This document shows, piece by piece, positions 8,642 through 17,169 of a stretch of DNA of 64,000 bases. This DNA comes from Myroides guanonis (lineage in GTDB: Bacteria > Bacteroidota > Bacteroidia > Flavobacteriales > Flavobacteriaceae): assembly GCF_900114085.1 (NCBI RefSeq), contig NZ_FORU01000001.1:1-64000 (forward strand), read 5' to 3'. Under the pieces are notes generated by a model, which saw only the letters and a program-made list of their open reading frames with translations, did not search any database and had not been told where the DNA came from. Every line of letters starts with the position of its first letter. Position 1 is the first letter of the stretch. Both the position numbers and the translations under genes were made by a program.

Positions 8642-9316
8642 TTAGTGATTTCTTATTCCAAATATATGACTTCCTATACGAACCATAGTACTTCCGCATT
8701 CTATGGCAATAGGGTAGTCATTGCTCATTCCCATAGACAAGGTTTGTAAGTTAAGTTGCTCTAAATTAACATATTTTTCCCTTGTCTGTTCGTAAATATC
8801 TTTTAAAAATGTGAATTCACGTTTTATTTTATTAGTATCTTCAGTAAATGTGGCCATTCCCATAAGACCTACAATCTTGATGTTATTTAAATCTTGGAAA
8901 GCTTCATCAGAAAGCATTTGATTTAGTTCTTCTTGATTGAGACCAAACTTGGTGTCTTCTTCCGCAATAAATATTTGTAATAAACACGAAATTATTCGGT
9001 TGTTTCTTTTACCTTGTTTATCAATCTCTTGAAGTAATTTAAAACTATCTACTCCGTGAATCAGATCTACAAAAGAAGCTATATATTTAACTTTATTCCT
9101 TTGTAAATGCCCTATCATGTGCCATTGAATGTCTTTTGGTAAGGCCTCTTGTTTTTCGACCATCTCTTGAACTTTATTTTCTCCAAATATACGTTGTCCT
9201 GACTCATATGCTTCGATGATGTTTTCAATAGGCTTGGTTTTGGAAACTGCGACTAATGTAACATGCTTAGGAAGCTCGTTTTTTATTTTTTGAATGTTTT
9301 CAGTGATCGTTTTCAT
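8642..9316 (-). CDS. YggS-family pyridoxal phosphate homeostasis protein
   Basis: The 224-residue protein belongs to the YggS/PROSC family, which binds pyridoxal phosphate without known catalysis and buffers cellular PLP and amino acid pools. The PLP lysine is Lys26 in VAVSKTKP; further family segments are FGENKVQEM, WHMIGHLQRNK and LSMGMSNDYPIAIECGSTMVRIG. It is the second gene of the minus-strand operon, 12 bp after the DUF1015 gene. Confidence 0.93.
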   Translation of the reverse strand: MKTITENIQKIKNELPKHVTLVAVSKTKPIENIIEAYESGQRIFGENKVQEMVEKQEALPKDIQWHMIGHLQRNKVKYIASFVDLIHGVDSFKLLQEIDKQGKRNNRIISCLLQIFIAEEDTKFGLNQEELNQMLSDEAFQDLNNIKIVGLMGMATFTEDTNKIKREFTFLKDIYEQTREKYVNLEQLNLQTLSMGMSNDYPIAIECGSTMVRIGSHIFGIRNH

Positions 9317-9328
9317 AATTAATCTTAT

Positions 9329-10546
9329 TTAAATTTCATAAATGATTAGCCCATTCATGAATTTTGGTTCTATATAGGTGCTCTTAGGTGGCATAATTAA
9401 ATTATTATCTGCAAGAGCTTTTATTTCTGCAACATTTGTAGGGTAAAGCATGAAGCCAACCTCATATTCTCCGTCATCTACCATTTCTTTTATTGATACT
9501 ATAGATTCATTTCCTGGCACATAGTCAATTCTAGCATCATTTCGTAAATCGTCTAAGCCAAGTATAGGGTTAAGGATTTCATTATAAAGAATTTGTGCAT
9601 CTAAATGGTCTAATAGGTCGGTGCTGTCTAGCTGTTCTTTTAGGCGAAGTGAATAAAAGTCACCGTCTAGATACATACCGAATTCCATTTTTTTTGTTGG
9701 TTTCCAAAGCTGTTGTTCTTTGTTTTCCAATATAAATTTTTCTTGTATTTTTTCCAGAAACTCTTCTTTGGTGTGATTATTTAAGTCATGGATAATACGG
9801 TTGTATTCGTAAATTTTTATGTTGCTTTCGGATATTAGATAGCTCATAAAATATTTTAAATGGTTATTCTCAACTTGGTCACCCTCATTGTGTAACATTT
9901 CAGCAGAGGCTGATCGATGATGTCCGTCTGCAATATATAATTCGTTGATAGATTCGAATTTATTTTTAACCCATTGCAAATCAATTTCATTTTGAACTTG
10001 CCAAATCGTATGTCTTTCTTTAGTAACAGTAGAGAAGTTATAAATTGGGTCCGATTGCTTTTGAATATTAATCCAATTATTGATGTCTTCCTGATCTGGG
10101 TACATCATCAACACTGGTTCTGGGTTAAATCTACTAAAGTGTAAGTATTCTTTAAAAACGTTTACGCGATATTCTAGTGTATCTTCGTGTTTTTTAATTA
10201 TGTTTTTTTGATAATCTTCAATGGCGGTTCCTGCAAGAATACCTGTAAATAAGCTGTTTTTTTTTTCGATTTGATAGATATAAAAAGAAGGGAATTCTTC
10301 TTTTACAAAGACACCCTCTTTTTTAAAGTCATTAAGTTTATTTGACACCATCTTAAAGCGTTTATCAGCTGTTACTTTTTGTTGATTTACATAAGCCGGA
10401 TTGATGACATGTAAGAAAGAAAAAGGATTGTATTCTAAAAGATATGCTAATTCTGCTGCAGTGTAATCTTCGTAGGAACGAGAGGTTACTAAACTTACTT
10501 TATCCGCCGTGGGGCGCAAACCTTGAAACGGGATTATTTTTGCCAT
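9329..10546 (-). CDS. DUF1015 family protein
   Basis: This 405-residue soluble protein matches the DUF1015 family: N-terminal PFQGLRPTADKVSLVTSRSY, internal LYIADGHHRSASA, and a C-terminal segment ending in PPKSTYIEPK. The GHHR motif suggests a nucleotide or metal site reminiscent of ParB-like folds, but no reaction is known to me. Relatives in other genomes often lie near serine-pathway genes; here it heads the operon that continues through yggS, the exonuclease, channel, miaA and thioesterase. Confidence 0.85.
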   Translation of the reverse strand: MAKIIPFQGLRPTADKVSLVTSRSYEDYTAAELAYLLEYNPFSFLHVINPAYVNQQKVTADKRFKMVSNKLNDFKKEGVFVKEEFPSFYIYQIEKKNSLFTGILAGTAIEDYQKNIIKKHEDTLEYRVNVFKEYLHFSRFNPEPVLMMYPDQEDINNWINIQKQSDPIYNFSTVTKERHTIWQVQNEIDLQWVKNKFESINELYIADGHHRSASAEMLHNEGDQVENNHLKYFMSYLISESNIKIYEYNRIIHDLNNHTKEEFLEKIQEKFILENKEQQLWKPTKKMEFGMYLDGDFYSLRLKEQLDSTDLLDHLDAQILYNEILNPILGLDDLRNDARIDYVPGNESIVSIKEMVDDGEYEVGFMLYPTNVAEIKALADNNLIMPPKSTYIEPKFMNGLIIYEI

Positions 10547-10565
10547 TTTGAATTTTGATATTAAA

Positions 10566-10602
10566 AGAAGACAACCAAATGAACTTATTTGGTTGTCTTT
10601 GT
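10566..10602 (-). terminator. Terminator after the 3-hydroxyacyl-CoA dehydrogenase gene
   Basis: On the minus strand AGACAACCAAAT / ATTTGGTTGTCT with a six-base loop precedes a T-rich tract. It separates this pair of genes from the DUF1015 operon. Confidence 0.75.
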
Positions 10603-10623
10603 TCTTGAGGCTAAAGCATCAAA

Positions 10624-11511
10624 TTATTGAAACATTTTTGCGACTTTTTCTGCTTTTTTACTTTCACTATAGTCATAGAAACCTTCACCAGATTTTACTC
10701 CTAGTTTTCCTGCCATAACCATATTTACTAATAGAGGACACGGTGCATACTTAGGGTTTTTAAACCCGTCGTACATAACGTTTAGAATAGAAAGACATAC
10801 ATCTAATCCTATGAAATCAGCTAATTGTAAAGGTCCCATAGGATGAGCCATTCCTAATTTCATTACTGTATCTATTTCATCTACTCCCGCAACTCCATTG
10901 TATAGTGTTTCAATAGATTCATTAATCATTGGCATTAAGATTCTATTTGCTACAAAACCTGGGTAGTCATTTACTTCTGTTGGTGTCTTACCTAATGTTT
11001 TAGACAATTCCATGATGGTTTTAGTTACTTCGTCTGAAGTATTGTAACCACGGATTATTTCAACCAATTTCATAATAGGAACTGGGTTCATGAAGTGCAT
11101 TCCAATCACTCTACTAGGATTCTTAACTACTGAAGCTATTTGTGTAATTGAAATGGAAGAAGTATTGGATGCTAATATGGTGTCTTCAGAACAAATTTCA
11201 CTTAATTCTTTAAAGATATTAAGTTTTAGGTTGATATTTTCAGTTGCTGCTTCTACTACCAAATCTGCATTTATAACACCGTCTTTTACGTCCGTATACG
11301 TAATGATGTTTTCTATCGTTGCTTTTTTGTCTGCTTCAGTTATGGTTCCTTTAGAAATCATTCGATCTAAATTACTAATGATCGTTGCCATTCCTCTTTC
11401 AATTGATTTTTCTGAAATATCAATTAAAAATACCGTAAAACCTTTTTGTGCAAATGTATGAGCGATTCCATTCCCCATCGTACCTGCTCCAATTACAGCT
11501 ATATTTTTCAT
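10624..11511 (-). CDS. 3-hydroxybutyryl-CoA dehydrogenase
   Basis: The 295-residue NAD(P)-dependent enzyme oxidises or reduces the 3-hydroxyacyl-CoA/3-oxoacyl-CoA pair. The Rossmann motif is GAGTMG at residues 8-13; SNTSSISIT, GMHFMNPVPIMKLVEII (containing the catalytic histidine) and the NRILMPMINE start of the C-terminal domain are all present. Length is typical of stand-alone HBD proteins. It follows the Gfo/Idh/MocA gene by 34 bp and probably shares its transcript. Confidence 0.93.
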   Translation of the reverse strand: MKNIAVIGAGTMGNGIAHTFAQKGFTVFLIDISEKSIERGMATIISNLDRMISKGTITEADKKATIENIITYTDVKDGVINADLVVEAATENINLKLNIFKELSEICSEDTILASNTSSISITQIASVVKNPSRVIGMHFMNPVPIMKLVEIIRGYNTSDEVTKTIMELSKTLGKTPTEVNDYPGFVANRILMPMINESIETLYNGVAGVDEIDTVMKLGMAHPMGPLQLADFIGLDVCLSILNVMYDGFKNPKYAPCPLLVNMVMAGKLGVKSGEGFYDYSESKKAEKVAKMFQ

Positions 11512-11545
11512 AATTCTTCTTTTTATATTTATTTAATTTCTTGTG

Positions 11546-12511
11546 TTATTTTTGAAAAGCATCAATTATTTGATAAGCCAATCTCAATGCTGCTGTCCCA
11601 TCTTCTAATGTTACTACCGGTGTTGAGTTGTTGTTTATTGCATCAGCAAATGTTTCTAATTCTTCTAAAATAGCATTGTTAGGAAGTACACTTGGATTGT
11701 TATAATAAATTTGCTTTTTCACACCTTCTGCATTTTGAAAAATTAAATCAAAATCACCAGGAATCTCAGGTGCTTCTTTCATTTTTACAACCTCACAGAC
11801 TTTTTCTAAGTAATCTACTGATATATACGCATCTCGTTGAAAGAAACGAGATTTTCGCATATTTTTCATTGATATTCTACTTGCTGTAACATTTGCTACA
11901 CAGCCATTTTCAAATTCTATACGTGCATTTGCGATATCTGGAGATTCACTTAAAATAGCAACTCCACTAGCATTTACTTTTTTTACAGGAGATTTAACCA
12001 CACTCAGAATAGCGTCTAGATCGTGAATCATTAAATCTAATACAACCGGAACGTCTGTTCCTCTCGGATTGAATTCAGCTAATCTATGTGTTTCTATGAA
12101 CATTGGGTTTTCAATCATAGTACTAACTGCTTGAAATGCCGGATTGAAACGTTCTACATGTCCAACCTGACCTTTTACTCCATGAGTCTTAGTAAGTGCT
12201 ATAAGTTCTTCTGCTTCAGCAACGGTATTTGTTATTGGTTTTTCTAAAAAAACATGTTTACCCGCTTTTATTGCCAATTTGGCACAATCAAAATGGGAAA
12301 GTGTAGGTGTAACAATATCTACCACATCTACTTCTTTTATTAATTCCTCAATGGAACTAAAAGAACGATATCCAAATTCTTCAGAAACTTTATTTGCATT
12401 ATCTTGATTAGGGTCATAAAAACCAACTAATACATATTTCGTGGACTGGTTCAAAAGGCGTAAGTGAATTTTACCTAAATGCCCTGCGCCTAAAACACCT
12501 ACTTTCAGCAT
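11546..12511 (-). CDS. Gfo/Idh/MocA family oxidoreductase
   Basis: The 321-residue protein has the N-terminal dinucleotide-binding motif GVLGAGHLG (residues 5-13) and the family EKP motif at 90-92, followed by the alpha/beta C-terminal domain. Such enzymes act on sugars, inositols or other polyols; the substrate cannot be predicted here. ATG at 12511 is preceded by a good TATTTTTG box. It is the first gene of a two-gene unit with the 3-hydroxyacyl-CoA dehydrogenase. Confidence 0.9.
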   Translation of the reverse strand: MLKVGVLGAGHLGKIHLRLLNQSTKYVLVGFYDPNQDNANKVSEEFGYRSFSSIEELIKEVDVVDIVTPTLSHFDCAKLAIKAGKHVFLEKPITNTVAEAEELIALTKTHGVKGQVGHVERFNPAFQAVSTMIENPMFIETHRLAEFNPRGTDVPVVLDLMIHDLDAILSVVKSPVKKVNASGVAILSESPDIANARIEFENGCVANVTASRISMKNMRKSRFFQRDAYISVDYLEKVCEVVKMKEAPEIPGDFDLIFQNAEGVKKQIYYNNPSVLPNNAILEELETFADAINNNSTPVVTLEDGTAALRLAYQIIDAFQK

Positions 12512-12530
12512 AAAAAATATTATTTGATAG

Positions 12531-12538
12531 CAAAAATA
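12531..12538 (-). promoter_or_regulatory. Putative -7 box of the Gfo/Idh/MocA gene (TATTTTTG)
   Basis: The octamer lies on the minus strand 20 bp upstream of the start codon and matches TAnnTTTG. Confidence 0.5.
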
Positions 12539-12664
12539 AAACTTATTTGCTTACTGCATAAGATTTAAGGTCTAAACTTTCCTCATGCTACATTATAACT
12601 GGTTTTTCAAGGTGTTTTTATACTTAAATATTATGTAATTTTACACCAAATAATTTTTGTTGGA

Positions 12665-13306
12665 GTGAGAGATTTAGCCAAACATCAAGGACTAAGAAAT
12701 CAATTAGTTGAAGTTTTAATGAAAAAGGGAATTACTGATAAAAATGTGCTTCAAGCAATAAAAACTATTCCCAGACACCTTTTTCTAGATTCGAGTTTTG
12801 AAAATTTTGCATATCAAGACACGGCTTTCCCTATAGGGGCAGGACAAACTATTTCGCAACCTTATACCGTTGCGTTTCAATCTCAGTTACTAGAGGTGAA
12901 GCGCGATGATAAAGTATTGGAAATTGGTACGGGAAGTGGGTATCAGACAGCTGTGTTATATGGGATGGGAGCTCGAGTTTTTAGTGTTGAAAGACAAAAT
13001 GAGTTGTACAAAAAAACATCTGTATTACTTCCTAAATTAGGTATTCGTGCAAGACATCTGACTTTTGGAGATGGTTATAAGGGGTTGCCTAATTTTGCGC
13101 CATTTGATTCAATTATTGTTACTGCTGGTGCGCCATTTATCCCACAGCCTTTAATGGCTCAATTAAAAATTGGTGGTAGGTTGGTTATTCCTGTAGGGGA
13201 GGAGCAACAAATCATGACTTTGTTAATTAGAAAGAATGAAACGCAATTTGAGAAACATGAGTTTGGGGACTTTAGGTTTGTTCCTATGTTGGAAGATAGA
13301 AATTAA
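12665..13306 (+). CDS. pcm: Protein-L-isoaspartate O-methyltransferase
   Basis: Pcm methylates isoaspartyl residues in damaged proteins using S-adenosylmethionine. The 213-residue protein carries GAGQTISQPYTVA and the SAM motif VLEIGTGSGYQTAVL, plus IIVTAGAPFIP and LVIPVGEEQQ. A GTG at 12665 is chosen because it keeps the conserved N-terminal helix; the first ATG (12719) would remove 18 residues that align with the family. Confidence 0.94.
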   Translation: MRDLAKHQGLRNQLVEVLMKKGITDKNVLQAIKTIPRHLFLDSSFENFAYQDTAFPIGAGQTISQPYTVAFQSQLLEVKRDDKVLEIGTGSGYQTAVLYGMGARVFSVERQNELYKKTSVLLPKLGIRARHLTFGDGYKGLPNFAPFDSIIVTAGAPFIPQPLMAQLKIGGRLVIPVGEEQQIMTLLIRKNETQFEKHEFGDFRFVPMLEDRN

Positions 13307-13336
13307 AAAAAGGCGCTAAATTTAGCGCCTTTTTTA
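13304..13336. terminator. Bidirectional terminator between pcm and smpB
   Basis: The perfect palindrome GGCGCTAAATTTAGCGCC is flanked by A and T tracts and lies between the two convergent stop codons. Confidence 0.85.
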
Positions 13337-13786
13337 ATATGTTTTTTTTAGTCTATCTAGATCTCTTTTTGTGTCTCTATCTTTTATGGAGTCTCTTTTA
13401 TCGTAATCTTTTTTACCTTTGCATAGGGCTATGTCTAATTTTGCTAACCCTTTTTCATTTGTAAAAAGACGCAGAGGAATGATTGTTAATCCTTTGTTTT
13501 GAATGCTTTTATGAAGACTCTTTAATTCTTTTTTATTTAGTAATAACTTGCGTTCTGTTTTTGGTTTGTGATTAAAATGCTTGCTATACGCATATTCTTC
13601 AATGTGCGTATTGATAGCATATAATTCCATTCCTTGAAATTCACAAAAACTTTCAGCAATACTAGCTTTACCTAAACGTATTGATTTTATTTCACTTCCT
13701 GCTAATACTATTCCTGCGGTAAACTTTTCAAGTATATCGTAGTTGAATTTAGCTTTACGGTTTAATATGTTTACTGATTTCTGCAT
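13334..13786 (-). CDS. smpB: SsrA-binding protein
   Basis: SmpB binds tmRNA and brings it to stalled ribosomes for trans-translation. The 150-residue basic protein has the family segments NRKAKFNYDILEKFTAGIVLAGSEIKS, AYSKHFNHKPKTERKLLLNKKEL and the C-terminal basic tail KGKKDYDKRD...KRDLDR (split here). Length is normal. The tmRNA gene itself is not in the window. Confidence 0.95.
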   Translation of the reverse strand: MQKSVNILNRKAKFNYDILEKFTAGIVLAGSEIKSIRLGKASIAESFCEFQGMELYAINTHIEEYAYSKHFNHKPKTERKLLLNKKELKSLHKSIQNKGLTIIPLRLFTNEKGLAKLDIALCKGKKDYDKRDSIKDRDTKRDLDRLKKTY

Positions 13787-13878
13787 AAGGACAAAAGTAC
13801 TGAAATTTTTATATTAGCAATGCTGTCTATAAAAAATTAAAAAAGAGACAGAGATTAGTGTTTGATATGGTTTCTTTG

Positions 13879-13931
13879 TTAATACTTAAATAAGGCTACA
13901 TTTTCAAAATGTAGCCTTATTTAAGTATTAA
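13879..13931 (-). terminator. 53-bp palindrome downstream of the beta-barrel gene
   Basis: Two perfectly complementary 26-bp arms (TTAATACTTAAATAAGGCTA... and its reverse complement) surround a single central C. It lies 15 bp after the stop of the minus-strand barrel gene, so termination is likely, though the stem is far longer than the other terminators in the window. Confidence 0.65.
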
Positions 13932-13946
13932 AATTTCTTGTTTTTT

Positions 13947-14531
13947 TTATAGTATGAAAAAACCTAATGTCGCGGTAATGGAATTTGGTTTTGTTTTATA
14001 GTTGTTGCTGATGTTTTTGAAACCGCTATCATATGAAACATCTAAGCTGAATTTTAGAACATCTACACCTAGTCCTACTCGATATCCTAGGTTGTTTTTG
14101 TCAAAATCATCAAAAACACCAGATATTTGGTCAGTAGATACTTTGTCTGTTATGATTTTTGTATATACACCTCCAGCATAAGCTCTAAGATTAAAAACAG
14201 AAAGGTCTATTAATTTATAACCAAATACCAATGGAACTTCTAAGTTCTTCCATTTAGTGTTGTCTCCACCTAATGATGTAGATTCAAATTTAGTGTTTTT
14301 TTCAGCATACATTAAATCGGCTTGTAGGTAAGCTTTTTTAATATCTAAACGTACTGTTGCTCCTCCAACAAATCCTGTTGCTGATTTAGTGCTATAATCA
14401 GATAAAGATGTTGAGATATCTGTAAAGTTGGCTCCTGCTTTTACTCCAATATGTAAAGGAGATTGAGAGAAAGATAATTGACTTGTAAATAAAGCAAAAG
14501 CTAATAATAGAAAAGAAATATTTGTTCTCAT
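13947..14531 (-). CDS. Outer membrane beta-barrel protein
   Basis: The 194-residue protein starts with a clear Sec signal peptide (about residues 1-22, ending near FSQS) and continues with alternating hydrophobic strands: HIGVKAGANFTDIS, GFVGGATVRLDIKKAYLQADLMY, VPLVFGYKLIDL, LGYRVGLGVDVLKF, and a C-terminal strand ending in aromatic/hydrophobic residues. This is the pattern of porin-family/OmpW- or PorT-like eight-stranded barrels in the outer membrane. No substrate is suggested. It stands alone, followed by the long palindrome. Confidence 0.8.
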   Translation of the reverse strand: MRTNISFLLLAFALFTSQLSFSQSPLHIGVKAGANFTDISTSLSDYSTKSATGFVGGATVRLDIKKAYLQADLMYAEKNTKFESTSLGGDNTKWKNLEVPLVFGYKLIDLSVFNLRAYAGGVYTKIITDKVSTDQISGVFDDFDKNNLGYRVGLGVDVLKFSLDVSYDSGFKNISNNYKTKPNSITATLGFFIL

Positions 14532-14633
14532 AACGTGAATATATTTATTGCTAAAATAATGAAAAAGTACAAGGCTTACGTGTTTTTTGAGATAAAAATA
14601 AATAGCTTGATTTCAGAAGATAGTGGGCAAAAA

Positions 14634-14660
14634 AAAACAGCTCTTAAAAAGAGCTGTTTT
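14634..14660 (-). terminator. Terminator of first tRNA-Tyr
   Basis: On the minus strand AAAACAGCTCTT / AAGAGCTGTTTT begins two bases after the tRNA 3' end and runs into a T tract. Confidence 0.85.
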
Positions 14661-14661
14661 G

Positions 14662-14742
14662 TGGGGGGAGCAGGATTCGAACCTGCGAAGGTTTCCCAAC
14701 GGATTTACAGTCCGTCCTCGTTGGCCGCTTGAGTATCCCCCC
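14662..14742 (-). tRNA. tRNA-Tyr (GTA), copy 1
   Basis: The 81-nt minus-strand gene folds as a class II tRNA with a long variable arm. The acceptor GGGGGGA pairs with TCCCCCC, the anticodon loop CTGTAAA gives anticodon GTA, and the T arm contains GGTTCGAATCC. The 3' CCA is not encoded. It is identical to the copy at 14889-14969. Confidence 0.97.
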
Positions 14743-14777
14743 ATAAGCGTTTAGCTTCTTTCCTGAATCAGGAAGTG

Positions 14778-14807
14778 CAAATGTAATATTAATTTTTATA
14801 AAAACAA
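14778..14807 (-). promoter_or_regulatory. Promoter of first tRNA-Tyr
   Basis: On the minus strand a TTG (14807-14805), a 19-nt spacer and TACATTTG (14785-14778) match the Bacteroidota -33/-7 promoter consensus, about 35 bp upstream of the tRNA. Confidence 0.7.
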
Positions 14808-14858
14808 GAAATGATTAAATAAATATTAAAATTGTTTTGTGCTATTTCAATTCAAAAA

Positions 14859-14887
14859 AAAACAGTTCTATTAAATAGAACTGTTTT
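14859..14887 (-). terminator. Terminator of second tRNA-Tyr
   Basis: On the minus strand AAAACAGTTCTA / TAGAACTGTTTT with a five-base loop and T tract follows the tRNA by one base. Confidence 0.85.
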
Positions 14888-14888
14888 G

Positions 14889-14969
14889 TGGGGGGAGCAG
14901 GATTCGAACCTGCGAAGGTTTCCCAACGGATTTACAGTCCGTCCTCGTTGGCCGCTTGAGTATCCCCCC
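14889..14969 (-). tRNA. tRNA-Tyr (GTA), copy 2
   Basis: The sequence is identical to copy 1 over all 81 nt, with the same acceptor, GTA anticodon and long variable arm, and no encoded CCA. It has its own promoter and terminator, so the two copies are separate transcription units 227 bp apart. Confidence 0.97.
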
Positions 14970-15004
14970 ATAAGCGATATCGCCTATTTGTTTGTTCAAC
15001 GGTG

Positions 15005-15012
15005 CAAATATA
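15005..15012 (-). promoter_or_regulatory. Putative -7 box of second tRNA-Tyr (TATATTTG)
   Basis: The minus-strand octamer matches TAnnTTTG and lies about 35 bp upstream of the tRNA 5' end, in the same position as the box of copy 1; both are followed by GCAC. Confidence 0.6.
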
Positions 15013-15128
15013 AAGCTGTTTTTTGAATATAAAAGTCTTTTTTAAAATATTTTTATTAATAATTTTCCTTTGCTATATAAGTGTTTGGAAATGAAAATAG
15101 TAATTTAAAAAGAAAAATAGCTTGTCTA

Positions 15129-15947
15129 TTAAAACTGTCGTATTGTTTGTCTAATTGCAACTAGTTTTTTCATTAAGTCTTCGAAGTAATCTAAGTGTAG
15201 CATATTAGCTCCATCGCTTTTTGCGTTTGCTGGGTCAAAATGAGTTTCAATAAAAATTCCGTCAACTCCGACAGCAATACCTGCTTTTGCTACTGTCTCA
15301 ATCAAGTCTGGTCGACCACCAGTAACTCCAGATGCTTGGTTTGGTTGCTGTAAAGAATGAGTAATGTCTAAAACTGTAGTTGCGAACTGTTGCATGGTGG
15401 GAATTCCTCTATAGTCAACAATCATATCTTGATAACCAAACATAGTACCTCTATCTGTCACCATAACATTTTTATTATTACAGTCTAAAACTTTTTGTAC
15501 GGCATGTTTCATACTTTCTGGACTCATGAATTGACCTTTTTTTAAGTTTACAGTTTTGCCAGTTTCTGCAGCTGCAACTACTAAATCTGTTTGACGTACT
15601 AGGAAGGCAGGGATTTGCAAAACATCAACATAAGCTGCTGCCATTGCTGCATCGCTACTTTCATGTATATCTGTTACTGTAGGAACTTTAAATTCTTTTC
15701 CTACTTTTTCTAATATTTTTAATGCATTTTCATCACCAATTCCTGTAAAGCTATCAATTCTTGAACGATTTGCTTTTTTAAAAGATCCTTTGAATACAAA
15801 AGGTATTTTAAGTGAGTCAGTGATTTCTACAAGTCTTTCTGCTATTCTAAAAGCCATTTCCTCATTTTCAATGGCACAAGGTCCAGCAAGTAAGAAGAAA
15901 TTATCACTTTCTATATTTTTAATTAGCGGTATATTTCTGATATCCAT
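15129..15947 (-). CDS. kdsA: 3-deoxy-8-phosphooctulonate synthase
   Basis: KdsA condenses phosphoenolpyruvate with arabinose 5-phosphate to make KDO 8-phosphate for lipopolysaccharide. The 272-residue protein has LLAGPCAIENEE, the substrate-binding KGSFKKANRSR stretch, TDIHE, and the C-terminal GVDGIFIETHFDPANAKSDG. Length is normal. It lies 28 bp downstream of a DUF4199-like membrane protein gene on the same strand. Confidence 0.96.
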   Translation of the reverse strand: MDIRNIPLIKNIESDNFFLLAGPCAIENEEMAFRIAERLVEITDSLKIPFVFKGSFKKANRSRIDSFTGIGDENALKILEKVGKEFKVPTVTDIHESSDAAMAAAYVDVLQIPAFLVRQTDLVVAAAETGKTVNLKKGQFMSPESMKHAVQKVLDCNNKNVMVTDRGTMFGYQDMIVDYRGIPTMQQFATTVLDITHSLQQPNQASGVTGGRPDLIETVAKAGIAVGVDGIFIETHFDPANAKSDGANMLHLDYFEDLMKKLVAIRQTIRQF

Positions 15948-15975
15948 AATATATGCAGGTTTAATTAGGTTTTAA

Positions 15976-16524
15976 TTATTTTACTTTGTTTTTACCTTGG
16001 TATTTCTTTTTCATAGGTTTAATAGGCGTTTTCTCATCTTGAGAGCTTTGTTTAGTCTGCAAAAAATAAGCCAAAATAGCTGAAGTGACAACTCCTGTAG
16101 AGAGGTTGCCTGATACGCCTTGTCTTAAATAAACATCAAACGAAATATTGGCTTGTGCGTCCTCTAAAGTCATTCCGCCACGCTCTACTACCTCATTTAT
16201 TAAGTGGTTTATGAAATTTGGGGATACTTGCATAAAAGTAATATACTGTATAATTGGGTAAAACAAACTTATCATTATACAGAGTACTATTCCTGTGAAA
16301 AACACTTGTCTCCAAGTAGTAATACCGTTGTAAAAATCTTTTTTCTTTTCTTTAAGTGCTAAATAGTATATGGCTATTAAAGGTAAATTAAATAGGAGGG
16401 AAAATCCGATTTGAAATCTAATTTTTTCATCGTGATATCCGAGGTATTTTTCCAAAAACATCCAAATTAAAGCTACTAAAGTTGCTAATGCAGCCCACTT
16501 AAATTCAATTGAAAATTTTTTCAT
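15976..16524 (-). CDS. DUF4199-like membrane protein
   Basis: The 182-residue protein has about four hydrophobic segments (near residues 9-25, 37-56, 72-95 and 135-153) and a strongly basic C-terminal tail (KPMKKKYQGKNKVK). The central GITTWRQVFFTGIV segment with following YPIIQYITFMQV resembles DUF4199 proteins of Bacteroidota. Function is unknown. It is upstream of kdsA and probably cotranscribed. Confidence 0.7.
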   Translation of the reverse strand: MKKFSIEFKWAALATLVALIWMFLEKYLGYHDEKIRFQIGFSLLFNLPLIAIYYLALKEKKKDFYNGITTWRQVFFTGIVLCIMISLFYPIIQYITFMQVSPNFINHLINEVVERGGMTLEDAQANISFDVYLRQGVSGNLSTGVVTSAILAYFLQTKQSSQDEKTPIKPMKKKYQGKNKVK

Positions 16525-16680
16525 TTTATGAGTTTTGATTTTGATGTCAAAAGTAAGGGTTTTATTTAGGAGTTTAAAAATAATTTATTTGTAAAAAATG
16601 AGGGAAATTGAAAATTAATTGATAATATTATGTTTTAAAAGATGGTAAAAAATCAATAAATCAATAAAAAATTTAATGCT

Positions 16681-17169
16681 ATGATAAATTTGATTCTAAT
16701 TCGCCATGCAAAATCTTCATGGGAAACCACATTGAACGATGTTGCGCGTCCATTGTCAGTAAGAGGAATAAATGATGCTCATTTAGTTTCTGAAGCATTA
16801 AAGCCTTTTTTACCAAAAAGTTTTATTGTTTGGACTAGTGTTGCTACTAGAGCTTATAACACGGCTGTGATTTTTTGTCAGAATATGAATGTTTCATTAG
16901 ATAGTATTATTGTAAAGAAAGATCTTTATACTTTTGACCTAGCAATGCTTGAGAAGACTATAAGAAAATGCGAAATTTCTCATCAGAGTTTAATTCTTTT
17001 TGGACATAATGATGCAATAACGAATTTTGTTAATAAATTTGGAGACCGCACGATTGAAAGTGTTCCAACTTCTGGTGTCATAATAATGAAATTTGATGAG
17101 GAGGATTGGAGGAATATTAAAAAAGGACGAATTGTAAAGGAATTATATCCGCGTGATTTTAAAATATGA
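16681..17169 (+). CDS. SixA-like histidine phosphatase
   Basis: The 162-residue protein belongs to the histidine phosphatase (phosphoglycerate mutase-like) superfamily. The catalytic RHAKSSW motif is at residues 8-14 and the second histidine is in FGHNDAITNF; ARPLSVRGIND is also family-typical. SixA relatives remove phosphate from phosphohistidine. Its stop codon region overlaps the ppk start by four bases, making it the first gene of a polyphosphate operon. A role acting on the phosphohistidine intermediate of Ppk is an attractive but unproven inference. Confidence 0.88.
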   Translation: MINLILIRHAKSSWETTLNDVARPLSVRGINDAHLVSEALKPFLPKSFIVWTSVATRAYNTAVIFCQNMNVSLDSIIVKKDLYTFDLAMLEKTIRKCEISHQSLILFGHNDAITNFVNKFGDRTIESVPTSGVIIMKFDEEDWRNIKKGRIVKELYPRDFKI

